In this document: positions 5,963 to 12,348 of the stretch, one piece after another
Position numbering within the stretch: the first letter of the stretch is position 1
Layout of the letters: each line of letters begins with the position of its first letter
Assembly (NCBI GenBank): GCA_013361595.1
Contig: JABFXT010000311.1
Coordinates: 1-12,348, forward strand
Direction of reading: 5' to 3'
DNA: 12,348 nt
DNA from: Nocardia sp.
Lineage (GTDB): Bacteria > Actinomycetota > Actinomycetes > Mycobacteriales > Mycobacteriaceae
The notes under the pieces: generated by a model
Seen by the model: the letters and a program-made list of their open reading frames with translations, nothing else
What the model was told of the DNA's origin: nothing
Database searches by the model: none
Made by a program: the position numbers and the translations under genes

Positions 5963-6937
5963 ATGAAAACTGTGGGGATGGGTGCCCCCACCACCGAGGT
6001 TTCGGCCCCGCGACGGCACCGCAGGCTGTTGCGCAGTGGCGTGTGGTCGGTGTATCTGCTGGCACTCGTCGTCGTGACGGTGCTCTTCGGCCCGCCGATC
6101 CAGCGGATCTATCAGGCGCTCTGGATCGTCGCCGGTATCGCGGCGTTCACACCGGACCGCCCCTGGCGCGACCAGGTACGCATTCTCGTCGACTGGGTCC
6201 CGCTGATCGCCACGCTGGTGGTCTACGACCACAGCCGGGGCATCGCCAACACACTCGGGATGCCGGTGCGGGTGCGGGAGCCGGCCCTGGTGGAACGTGG
6301 ACTGTTCGGGGGGACCGTCCCGACAGTGTGGCTCCAGGAACAGCTGGCCGGCGACGGCGGGCGCCCCTGGTGGACGGTGCTCACCGGGCTGGTGTACTCC
6401 AGTCATTTCCTGGTCCCGTGGCTGGTCGCCGCCATTCTCTACGTCAAATCGCGGGAGCGCTGGGCGAAATATATGCGCCGGATCCTGCTGCTGTCCTATC
6501 TCGGCCTGCTGACCTACGTGCTGATTCCGGCCGCGCCGCCCTGGTACGCGGCTCGGGTCGGGGTGATCCAGGCCGAGATACACCGGGGTACCGGTTTCGG
6601 GTTCCGGTTGTACTCGGTCGATATCGGCGCGGACTGGCTGGCCGCGCACAGCAATCCCGTGGCCGCCATACCGTCCCTGCACGCCGCCTTCGCGCTCCTG
6701 GTCTCGGTCGCGTTGTGGCCGTCGGCCCGGCACTGGTGGTGGCGTGTTCTCCTGGCCGTCTTCCCGGTGGCGATGGGGTTCACCCTGGTCTACGGCGGTG
6801 AGCACTATGTGATCGATGTACTGCTCGGCTGGGTGTACGTCGGGCTGGCGATCCTGCTGGCCCGGATGTGGGAACGGCGGCGGGCACCCGCTGCGCTGCC
6901 ACCGGCGCCGGCGACCGGGGCCGCCGGCAGCGGCTGA
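5963..6937 (+). CDS. PAP2-superfamily Aur1-like membrane enzyme (about 324 aa)
   Basis: This is a multi-pass membrane protein, with hydrophobic segments at about residues 27-45, 50-65, 130-155, 165-190, 235-255, 260-280 and 285-300. IPSLHAAFALL (His240) and GGEHYVIDVLLG (His281, Asp285) form the His-His-Asp triad of inositol phosphorylceramide synthase-type PAP2 proteins, spaced 41 and 4 residues apart as in Aur1. The KxxxxxxRP motif of classical PAP2 phosphatases is not evident, also as in Aur1-like members. It likely transfers or hydrolyses a lipid phosphate head group, such as an inositol phosphate, in the membrane. The start is uncertain: ATG 5963 and ATG 5978 are both possible and neither has a strong ribosome site. 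Its stop lies 11 bp from that of the convergent TetR gene. Confidence 0.87.
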   Translation: MKTVGMGAPTTEVSAPRRHRRLLRSGVWSVYLLALVVVTVLFGPPIQRIYQALWIVAGIAAFTPDRPWRDQVRILVDWVPLIATLVVYDHSRGIANTLGMPVRVREPALVERGLFGGTVPTVWLQEQLAGDGGRPWWTVLTGLVYSSHFLVPWLVAAILYVKSRERWAKYMRRILLLSYLGLLTYVLIPAAPPWYAARVGVIQAEIHRGTGFGFRLYSVDIGADWLAAHSNPVAAIPSLHAAFALLVSVALWPSARHWWWRVLLAVFPVAMGFTLVYGGEHYVIDVLLGWVYVGLAILLARMWERRRAPAALPPAPATGAAGSG

Positions 6938-6948
6938 CCGAGCTATCG

Positions 6949-7539
6949 CTACCGGCCGGCCCAGGGTCCGAGCAGCAGGGTGCAGGCCCGGCGCATATCG
7001 GCCACGGCCTGATCCGGACCGAGCTGGCCCGCCGTCGCCCACGTCAGAATGCCGTAGGCGCACTGTTCGGCCAGCCGGGCCAACTGCTGGTCCGCGGCAT
7101 CGGGTTCGGTGATACCGGCGGCGGCGATGATCCGGTCACGCATCGTATTGTCGACCGCCACCGTTCCGGCCGACCGGACGGCATTCGCCGAGACCAGCAT
7201 GGCCCGGCCGAGCAGGGGCCGCCGGAGCAGGCCGGTCACCGCGGATTCGAGGAGATCACCGACCGCCTCCACCGGATCGCCGGGCGGATGCGCGGGCAGC
7301 GGCAGATCGGCGACGGCCGATTCCAGGACACCTGAATAGAGATGGTGTTTGGACGGGTAGTAGCGGTACAGCGTCCCCAGCGCGACCCCGGCCGCCGCGG
7401 CGACATCGGACATCTGGACCCGTTCGAGTCCTTCCTCGGCCCCGAGACGCGCGGCCGCGCGCAGGATCGCGCGGCGCCGGGCGTGCTGGCTGCTGGTGGT
7501 CGCCCGGCCCGGCTCCCGGGGTTCGGCAATCCGTGGCAC
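6949..7539 (-). CDS. TetR-family transcriptional regulator, KstR-like (196 aa)
   Basis: GTG 7539 follows GGAGG by six bases. The N-terminal helix-turn-helix (about residues 22-68) reads ILRAAARLGAEEGLERVQMS, DVAAAAGVALGTLYRYYPSK and HHLYSGVLE, close in style to the KstR branch of TetR regulators of lipid and steroid catabolism. The remaining 125 residues are the variable ligand-binding, dimerising domain. The gene is divergent from the SDR-LLM-SnoaL operon with a 103-bp spacer, the usual layout for a repressor of its neighbour. The inducer would presumably be a pathway intermediate, which is inference. Orthology to KstR itself is not claimed. Confidence 0.9.
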   Translation of the reverse strand: MPRIAEPREPGRATTSSQHARRRAILRAAARLGAEEGLERVQMSDVAAAAGVALGTLYRYYPSKHHLYSGVLESAVADLPLPAHPPGDPVEAVGDLLESAVTGLLRRPLLGRAMLVSANAVRSAGTVAVDNTMRDRIIAAAGITEPDAADQQLARLAEQCAYGILTWATAGQLGPDQAVADMRRACTLLLGPWAGR

Positions 7540-7561
7540 TGTGTACCTCCGATCGGAAAAG

Positions 7562-7575
7562 TAGAATTCACTCTA
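7562..7575. promoter_or_regulatory. Possible TetR operator in the divergent spacer
   Basis: TAGAATTCACTCTA is an imperfect palindrome (TAGA and TCTA outer arms, one inner matching pair) in the only A/T-rich part of the 103-bp spacer. It overlaps TAGTAT (7574-7579), a candidate -10 box toward the SDR gene without a clear -35. The position suits a repressor acting on both genes. The symmetry is weak enough that chance is possible. Confidence 0.33.
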
Positions 7576-7642
7576 GTATTTCCGCGCTGCCGGTTGTAGA
7601 ACTGGGTGTGGCCGGACCGCGGACCCGAACGGAGATACAGCT

Positions 7643-8455
7643 ATGACCCATCTCGACCCTGCGCGCTACGGCCCCTGGGCAGTGATCACCGGAGGCTCCG
7701 AAGGCGTGGGCGAATCGTTCGCGCTGCGGCTCGCCGAATCCGGGCTCCACCTGCTGCTGGTGGCCCGCCGCCCCGGTCCGCTGGCCGAAACCGCCGAGAA
7801 GTGCCGGGCGCTGGGCGTCGAGGTCCGCACCCTCACCGCCGATCTCACCGCACCGGACGCGGCGACAGCGGTACTCGACGCGGTCTCCGATGTCGAGGTC
7901 GGGCTACTGGTCCACAATGCCGGGGCCAACACACACAGCGCCGATTTCCTCGACGGCGACCTCACCGCCTTCCAGCAGGTCGTCGACCTCAACATCACCA
8001 CGCCGCTGGCCCTGGTCCACGGATTCGGCAACCCGATGCGAGACCGGCACCGCGGCGGCATCCTGCTGGTGGGCTCGCTGGCCGGATATCTGGGATCGCG
8101 GCGGCATACGGTCTACGGCGGCGTGAAGGCCTTCGGGCGGATCTTCGCCGAGAGCCTCTGGCTCGAGCTCCGCGAAGCCGGTGTGGATGTACTCGAACTC
8201 GTCCTGGGAGTGACCCGGACACCGGCGATGGAACGGGTCGGCCTCGACTTCGACATCCCCGGGATGCCGGTCTCCGAACCCGCCGAGGTGGCCGCCGAGG
8301 GTCTGGCCGCGCTGGGCGAGGGGCCGGTCCATATCATCGGCGCCCATGAGCAGCTCGCGATCCGGCGCAGCGATCCGGATCGCGCCGCAGCGGTGCTGGG
8401 AGCCGATCGGATGATGCGCCGCCTCATCGGGGCCGCCGAGGACCGGCGCCGGTGA
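7643..8455 (+). CDS. Short-chain dehydrogenase/reductase (270 aa)
   Basis: ATG 7643 follows GGAGA. The Rossmann motif TGGSEGVG lies at residues 16-23, the structural HNAGA motif has Asn92, and the catalytic residues are Ser145, Tyr158 and Lys162 (YGGVK), all at classical SDR spacing. AR(R)42-43 after the second beta strand suggests NADP(H) preference, an inference. It would oxidise an alcohol or reduce a ketone on a cytosolic substrate. It is the first gene of an operon with LLM and SnoaL-like genes, and its TGA overlaps the next GTG by 4 bp. A TetR gene is divergent from it. Length and fold are typical; substrate unknown. Confidence 0.92.
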   Translation: MTHLDPARYGPWAVITGGSEGVGESFALRLAESGLHLLLVARRPGPLAETAEKCRALGVEVRTLTADLTAPDAATAVLDAVSDVEVGLLVHNAGANTHSADFLDGDLTAFQQVVDLNITTPLALVHGFGNPMRDRHRGGILLVGSLAGYLGSRRHTVYGGVKAFGRIFAESLWLELREAGVDVLELVLGVTRTPAMERVGLDFDIPGMPVSEPAEVAAEGLAALGEGPVHIIGAHEQLAIRRSDPDRAAAVLGADRMMRRLIGAAEDRRR

Positions 8456-9279
8456 GGGTCGGCCTCTCCACCCCGATCGTGGTCCGGGTCCCCGGAATCG
8501 CCTCTCCCTGGGAATCGAGTGGCGGCCCCGCCGAGCTGGCCCGGATCGCGGAAACCGCCGACGCCCTCGGCTTCGACCACCTGACCTGCTCGGAACACAC
8601 CGCGATCCCCGCCGCCGACGCCGCCACCCGGGGATCCACCTACTGGGACCCGCTGGCGACGCTGTCCTATCTCGCGGCCCGAACCGACCGGATCCGCCTG
8701 GCCACCTCGGTCGTCGTCCTGGGTTACCACCATCCGCTGGCGCTCGCGAAGAGCTACGGCACGCTGGATCGGCTGAGCGGCGGCCGGGTCGTGCTCGGTG
8801 TCGGTGTGGGATCGCTGGAAGCCGAATTCGCACTCCTGGGCGCGGAATGGCCGGACCGCGGCGCGACCGCCGACCGCGCGCTCGCCGAACTACGCGACGC
8901 GTGGGGCCGGCGCGAGGTCGGCGATTTCGTGGTCGATCCGGCCGCGACCTCGACCACCGCACCCCTCTGGGTCGGCGGCCGCACCCGGCGATCGCTGCGC
9001 CGCGCCGTAACCCTGGGCACCGGCTGGGTGCCGTTCGGCCTGGCCCCGGCGGCGCTGTCCGCGCATTTGCGCGCAGTAGACCTGCCACCGGATTTCGAAC
9101 TGGTACTGAGCCCGGGTCGCGCGCTGGATCCGCTGGCCGACCCCGGCGACACCCGGCGGCGACTGACCGGATTGCGCGATATCGGCGCCACCGTCGCCGG
9201 CTGCGCGGTCCGGGCCACCGATATCGATCACTACTGCGACCAGCTCGCGGCCCTGATCGCAGTGGCCGCTCCGCTCTGA
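8452..9279 (+). CDS. LLM-class flavin-dependent oxidoreductase (275 aa)
   Basis: GTG 8452 overlaps the SDR stop (GTGA), so translation is coupled. The luciferase-like TIM barrel features are present: an N-terminal MRVGL strand, ADALGFDHLTCSEH (36-49), IRLATSVVVLGYHHPLALAKSYGTLDRLSGGR (81-112), and LGVGVG (115-120). The latter segment is typical of F420- or FMN-using members of actinomycetes. It is somewhat short for the family (usually 280-350 residues). The reaction is probably oxidation or reduction of a carbonyl or alkene on the same substrate handled by the SDR. F420 versus FMN cannot be decided from the sequence alone. Confidence 0.88.
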   Translation: MRVGLSTPIVVRVPGIASPWESSGGPAELARIAETADALGFDHLTCSEHTAIPAADAATRGSTYWDPLATLSYLAARTDRIRLATSVVVLGYHHPLALAKSYGTLDRLSGGRVVLGVGVGSLEAEFALLGAEWPDRGATADRALAELRDAWGRREVGDFVVDPAATSTTAPLWVGGRTRRSLRRAVTLGTGWVPFGLAPAALSAHLRAVDLPPDFELVLSPGRALDPLADPGDTRRRLTGLRDIGATVAGCAVRATDIDHYCDQLAALIAVAAPL

Positions 9280-9301
9280 GACCCACATCGGAAGGAAAAC
9301 T

Positions 9302-9787
9302 GTGGACGAGGATCGCCTGGCACGCCTGGAAGAACGGGTACGCCGCCTCGAGGACGAAGTCGAGATCACCCGGCTGCTCGCCTCCTACGGCCCGTTCGTC
9401 GACGCCGGCGCCGCCCCGGCGGTCGCGCAGCTGTGGACCGAGGACGGCGAATACGACGTCGAGGGCTGGTCCATGCGCAATCGGGCGGATATCCACGCGA
9501 TGGTCGAGTCGGCGGCGCACCGGTCCCTGATCGACGCGGGTTGTACCCATTTCCTGGGCCCGGCCCGCGTGGTGCTCGACGGCGACGAAGCGACAGCGGT
9601 CTGCGAATCGCTGCTGGTGCGCCGATACGACGACAGCTACCGCGTATGGCGGGCGGGTGCGAACAGTTTCCGGCTCACCCGTACCGCGGCGGGCTGGCGG
9701 ATCACCCAGCGCCGCACCCGCGCCCTCGACGGCGGCACCGAGGCCCGGGAGCTACTGCTCGACAACGTCTCCCGCAACGCCGGCTGA
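9302..9787 (+). CDS. SnoaL/NTF2-like domain protein (161 aa)
   Basis: GTG 9302 follows GGAAGGA by five bases. After a short charged N-terminal helix (RLARLEERVRRLEDEVEITRLLASYG), residues 25-145 match the SnoaL-like cone fold: FVDAGAAPAVAQLWTEDGEYDVEG, THFLGPARVVLDGDEATAVCES, and NSFRLTRTAAGWRITQRRTRAL. Members include small hydrolases, isomerases and dehydratases acting on steroids, polyketides and aromatics, as well as non-catalytic binding proteins. It lies 22 bp after the LLM gene and ends the operon. A strong hairpin follows. The substrate is unknown; cooperation with the SDR and LLM enzymes on a cyclic hydrophobic compound is inferred. Confidence 0.88.
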   Translation: MDEDRLARLEERVRRLEDEVEITRLLASYGPFVDAGAAPAVAQLWTEDGEYDVEGWSMRNRADIHAMVESAAHRSLIDAGCTHFLGPARVVLDGDEATAVCESLLVRRYDDSYRVWRAGANSFRLTRTAAGWRITQRRTRALDGGTEARELLLDNVSRNAG

Positions 9788-9792
9788 CCGGC

Positions 9793-9824
9793 CCGGGACC
9801 CCGCCGAGTACGGCCGGGTCCCGG
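9793..9824. terminator. Strong bidirectional hairpin terminator
   Basis: CCGGGACCC pairs with GGGTCCCGG (9793-9801 with 9816-9824). After one C-C mismatch the stem continues with GCCG and CGGC (9803-9806 with 9811-9814), closed by the tetraloop AGTA. The 14-base arms fill most of the 44-bp gap between the convergent SnoaL-like and monooxygenase genes. Confidence 0.75.
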
Positions 9825-9831
9825 TGCCGGC

Positions 9832-11190
9832 TCATCCGGCGACACTCGCGGGCCGGACGGCCGGGGCCAGCGACGCCGGACCCAGCCCGAGGTGATCACG
9901 CAGGGTGGTGCCGGTGTACTCGGTGCGGAACAATCCGCGGCGCTGGAGTTCGGGCACCACGAGATCGACGAAATCGTGGAAGGTACCCGGTGCCTGGGCG
10001 GCGGAGAGGATATAGCCGTCCGCCTCGCCGCCGGTGAATCCGGCTTCGATCTGATCGGCGATCTGCTCGGCGGTCCCGACGAATTGCGGCAGCAGTACCC
10101 CCTGGGCGTACAGCTTCCCGATATCGCGCAGGGTCAGGTTCTCGGTGGCGCTGAGCCGGCGGGCCACCTCGAAAAGTCCCTGTGTACCCGGGACGACGAG
10201 CTCCTCGACGGGAGCGTCCAGATCGTAGCGGGAGAAATCGTGATCGGTATGCACCGACAGCGTGATGAGCCCGGAGATCGGATCGGCGAGTTCGTTGTGG
10301 AAGGCCTGTTTCTCCCGGGCGATCGCCTCGGTCTCCCCCACGAAGGGGACGAACGACGGGAAGATCTTGATGTCGTCGGGGTTGCGGCCGAAGTTCACCG
10401 CTCGCGATTTCACATCGTCGTAGTAGGCACGCCGGCCCTCCGGAGTCGGGTCGATCTCGAAGATCGCCTCCGCCCACCGCGCCGCGAAATCCTTACCCAC
10501 CGGCGACGAGCCGGCCTGGATGATCACCGGGCGGCTCTGCGGGGAACGTGGCACGGTCAGCGGACCACGGGTCCGGAACCAGGTGCCCTCGTGATCGACG
10601 GTCCGCACCTTGTCCGGGTCGGCGAACACACCGGAGACCTTGTCCCGCACCAGCGCGTCGGCATCCCAGCTGCCCCACAGTTTGTAGGCGACCTCCAGGA
10701 ATTCCTGGGCGCGTTCGTAACGCTCGTCGTGCCCGAGATGCTCCTGCGCGCCGAAGTTCTGTGCCTCGGCCTGGTTCAGCGAGGTCACCACGTTCCAGCC
10801 CGCCCGGCCGCCGGACAGGTGGTCCAGCGTCGCGAAGATCCGGGCGACCTCGTAGGGGTGGAAGTAGGTGGTGGACTTGGTGATCGCCAGCCCGATCCGG
10901 TCGGTCACATTCGCCAGCCCGGCCGCCACCAGCGACGGGTCCAGCGTCGCCGACGCCTGGGTACCGCTCTGCAGCGGCACCCGGATATCGTTGCCGTACC
11001 GCACCGGTGTCGCCAGCAGGTCGGCGAAGAACAGGAAATCGAACTTGCCCCGCTCCAGGGTCCGGGCCACCCGCTGGTAATAGCCGGGTCCCAGATAGTC
11101 GGTCTCCGACGCGGGATGACGCCACGCCGCATGCGAATGCGTGACGTGCGAGGCGATCAGGAAGCCTGCCAGATGGAGTTCACGGGACAC
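9832..11190 (-). CDS. NtaA/DmoA-family FMN-dependent monooxygenase (452 aa)
   Basis: GTG 11190 follows GAGGAG by six bases. The whole length matches the NtaA/SnaA/DszA/DmoA branch of flavin monooxygenases: ELHLAGFLIASH...AAWRHP at the start, FDFLFFADLLA (about 50-60), STTYFHPYEVARIFATLDHLSGGRAGWNVVTS (about 105-136), EAQNFG, HDERYERAQEF, and QAGSSPVGKDFAARWAEAIF (about 225-244). Members use FMNH2 from a partner reductase and O2 to cleave C-S or C-N bonds in chelators, sulfides or sulfones. No flavin reductase gene is visible. It is downstream of a peptide/nickel-type ABC ATPase gene on the same strand, 126 bp apart, an arrangement often seen in uptake-plus-degradation loci. Substrate unknown. 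Confidence 0.92.
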   Translation of the reverse strand: MSRELHLAGFLIASHVTHSHAAWRHPASETDYLGPGYYQRVARTLERGKFDFLFFADLLATPVRYGNDIRVPLQSGTQASATLDPSLVAAGLANVTDRIGLAITKSTTYFHPYEVARIFATLDHLSGGRAGWNVVTSLNQAEAQNFGAQEHLGHDERYERAQEFLEVAYKLWGSWDADALVRDKVSGVFADPDKVRTVDHEGTWFRTRGPLTVPRSPQSRPVIIQAGSSPVGKDFAARWAEAIFEIDPTPEGRRAYYDDVKSRAVNFGRNPDDIKIFPSFVPFVGETEAIAREKQAFHNELADPISGLITLSVHTDHDFSRYDLDAPVEELVVPGTQGLFEVARRLSATENLTLRDIGKLYAQGVLLPQFVGTAEQIADQIEAGFTGGEADGYILSAAQAPGTFHDFVDLVVPELQRRGLFRTEYTGTTLRDHLGLGPASLAPAVRPASVAG

Positions 11191-11239
11191 GGTCGGCTCC
11201 TCGACGGTCCGGGCCGGTGACGGCCGGAAATGGATACGC

Positions 11240-11301
11240 CGTCGGCTCGATCGCCGACGACGCGTGCTGCGGGTTTGCTGCCACGCCGACGAGTCTCGGC
11301 G
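11240..11301. other. Two small hairpins in the gap between ABC ATPase and monooxygenase genes
   Basis: CGTCGGC/GCCGACG (11240-11246 with 11253-11259) forms a 7-bp stem, and CGCCGA/TCGGCG (11284-11289 with 11296-11301) a 6-bp stem; both have 6-base loops. They lie just past the ATPase stop on its strand and could partly terminate its transcript or stabilise the upstream message. No T-run follows and no known riboswitch is recognised. Confidence 0.3.
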
Positions 11302-11316
11302 GCCGGGCCGGCGCAG

Positions 11317-12348
11317 TCACCGATTGCGCTCGAGCTGATGCTGAGCGGCCGGGTGTCCCGGCTCGGTACCGTCGGCGCGCAGCAGCCGGGCCAGTATCTC
11401 GGTAGGCGGATTCGCGATCAGGTCGGCGGGCGCCCCGGCCGCCACGATCTCCGCGCTGTCGAGTACCGCGATGCGATCACAGCGGGCCGACCGGCCGCGC
11501 AGATCATGGCTGATCGATACCAGTGTCGCCCCGGTGCGCTCGCGATAGTCGTCCAGCTGGTCGAGGATCCGCCGGGCGGTGGGTTCGTCCAGCGCGGTGG
11601 TCACCTCGTCGCACAGCAGTATCCGCGGCTGCGCCAACAGTGCCCGGGCCAGCGCGGCACGCTGCAACTGACCACCGGAGAGTCCGGCCGGCGGCCGGGC
11701 CGCCTGCTCCGGGCCGATCCCGAATCCGGCCAGCAGATCCGTCGCGGCGGCGCGGGCCTCGGTACGGGTCATCCCGCACAGGCCGGTCCCGGTGGCGGCG
11801 ACCTGCTCCAGCACGCCCCGGCGCGGGTCGAACGAGGCCGCCGACTCCTGCCATACATATTGGATATCGGCGAGTTGTCGCCGCGATCGGCGGCGCAGCA
11901 CCGGTAATCGCTCCCCCCGCACCGTGATCTCACCGGCGTCCGGGCGAGTGAGTCCGGCGATACACCGGGCCAGTGTCGTTTTTCCGGCACCGGATACCCC
12001 GACGAGTCCGAAGTGCTCCCCCGGCCGCAGATCGAGATCGACGCGGTCGAGGATCACCCGGCCGCGGTATCGCACCGTGAGATCGCGGATCCGCAGCGCC
12101 GGTTCGGCCGATTCGGCCGCGACCGGTGCGGTGACCGGCCGCCGCGCCGGGGCGGCCTGGATCGAGCCGCCGGCGACCAGCCGCCCGGCCCGGACGAACA
12201 GGGTGCGGTCCGCGACCCGCTCGACCGCGCGCGAATCGTGGGTGATCAGGACCACGGCCGGGCCCGCGGAACGCAATCCCGCCAATCCGTCGAGTAGTAG
12301 GGCACGGGCGAGTGCGTCCAGGCCGGCGGTCGGTTCGTCGACCACCAG
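11317..12348 (-). CDS. Two-domain ABC transporter ATPase, peptide/nickel type (partial, N-terminus off right edge)
   Basis: The frame enters from the right edge with LVVDEPTAGLDA, the Walker B and D-loop of a first nucleotide-binding domain, followed by its H-loop (VLITHDSRAV). A Pro/Ala-rich linker leads to a full second domain with Walker A GVSGAGKTT (11974-12000), Q-loop YVWQESAASFDPR, signature LSGGQLQRAALARAL, Walker B ILLCDEVTTALDE and H-loop SISHDL. The second domain ends with a normal C-terminal extension. This is a fusion of the two ATPases (DppD plus DppF type) that power dipeptide/nickel-family importers at the inner face of the membrane. Permease and binding-protein genes would be expected further right. 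Substrate is not deducible. Confidence 0.93.
   Translation of the reverse strand: MVVDEPTAGLDALARALLLDGLAGLRSAGPAVVLITHDSRAVERVADRTLFVRAGRLVAGGSIQAAPARRPVTAPVAAESAEPALRIRDLTVRYRGRVILDRVDLDLRPGEHFGLVGVSGAGKTTLARCIAGLTRPDAGEITVRGERLPVLRRRSRRQLADIQYVWQESAASFDPRRGVLEQVAATGTGLCGMTRTEARAAATDLLAGFGIGPEQAARPPAGLSGGQLQRAALARALLAQPRILLCDEVTTALDEPTARRILDQLDDYRERTGATLVSISHDLRGRSARCDRIAVLDSAEIVAAGAPADLIANPPTEILARLLRADGTEPGHPAAQHQLERNR

Noticed and set aside
5877..6065. A 63-codon N-terminal extension of the coiled-coil protein
   Set aside because: It would run across the start of the divergent PAP2 gene, and the family-like N-terminus begins at ATG 5876.
7904..9550. A 548-codon open frame on the minus strand across the SDR, LLM and SnoaL genes
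   Set aside because: Its product is Arg/Pro/Gly-rich with no motif, whereas the plus-strand genes carry catalytic motifs, ribosome sites and coupled starts.
9433..11220. A 595-codon open frame on the plus strand opposite the monooxygenase gene
   Set aside because: It is antisense to a full-length, clearly recognisable NtaA/DmoA protein and overlaps the SnoaL-like gene. High GC content keeps such frames open, and the translation shows no family.

Overview
The window is high-GC DNA with strong G/C preference at third codon positions, GTG starts and 4-bp GTGA stop/start overlaps. Its gene content points to a mycolic-acid-group actinomycete such as Nocardia or Rhodococcus: a SigB/SigF-type sigma factor, an ArsR/SRPBCC operon, several LLM flavin oxidoreductases, an SDR, a SnoaL-like protein, and an Aur1-like PAP2 enzyme. 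The genus is inferred from this content; there is no rRNA or marker gene to confirm it. I see no CRISPR array, tRNA, rRNA, insertion sequence or phage gene.

Left part (1-2152). The tail of an unidentified + strand gene converges on a SigB/SigF-family sigma factor gene (96-924, minus). That gene is broken: its reading frame shifts near 272, exactly where the first part of region 4 should be encoded, so a short stretch appears to be deleted. A good SigF/SigB-type promoter lies upstream of its start (968-994), which suggests autoregulation of the ancestral gene. Next come a 51-residue acidic helical protein, a strong hairpin terminator, a single-span membrane protein with hexapeptide Pro/Asp/Asn repeats, and a small secreted protein with two cysteines.

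Middle (2153-6949). A 414-bp intergenic region precedes a membrane di-iron fatty acid hydroxylase / sterol desaturase-like enzyme. Then comes a compact operon of SRPBCC protein, ArsR regulator and second SRPBCC protein. Its promoter is bracketed by two matching inverted repeats centred 45 bp apart, very likely the operators of the ArsR protein. A conserved actinobacterial coiled-coil protein (minus) converges on this operon and is divergent from a PAP2/Aur1-like membrane enzyme with an intact His-His-Asp triad.

Right part (6949-12348). A KstR-like TetR regulator (minus) is divergent from a three-gene operon: SDR dehydrogenase, LLM oxidoreductase and SnoaL/NTF2-like protein. This looks like a small catabolic or modification pathway under local control, substrate unknown. 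A 14-bp-arm hairpin separates it from a convergent NtaA/DmoA-family flavin monooxygenase. Upstream of the monooxygenase on the same strand is a two-domain peptide/nickel-type ABC transporter ATPase that runs off the right edge. That pair resembles uptake-plus-cleavage modules for organosulfur or similar compounds, which is inference.

Most of the window is ordinary chromosomal accessory content. The observations most worth checking are the deleted sigma factor gene with its SigF-type promoter, the paired ArsR operators, and the hexapeptide-repeat membrane protein. I did not find a clearly new multi-gene system.
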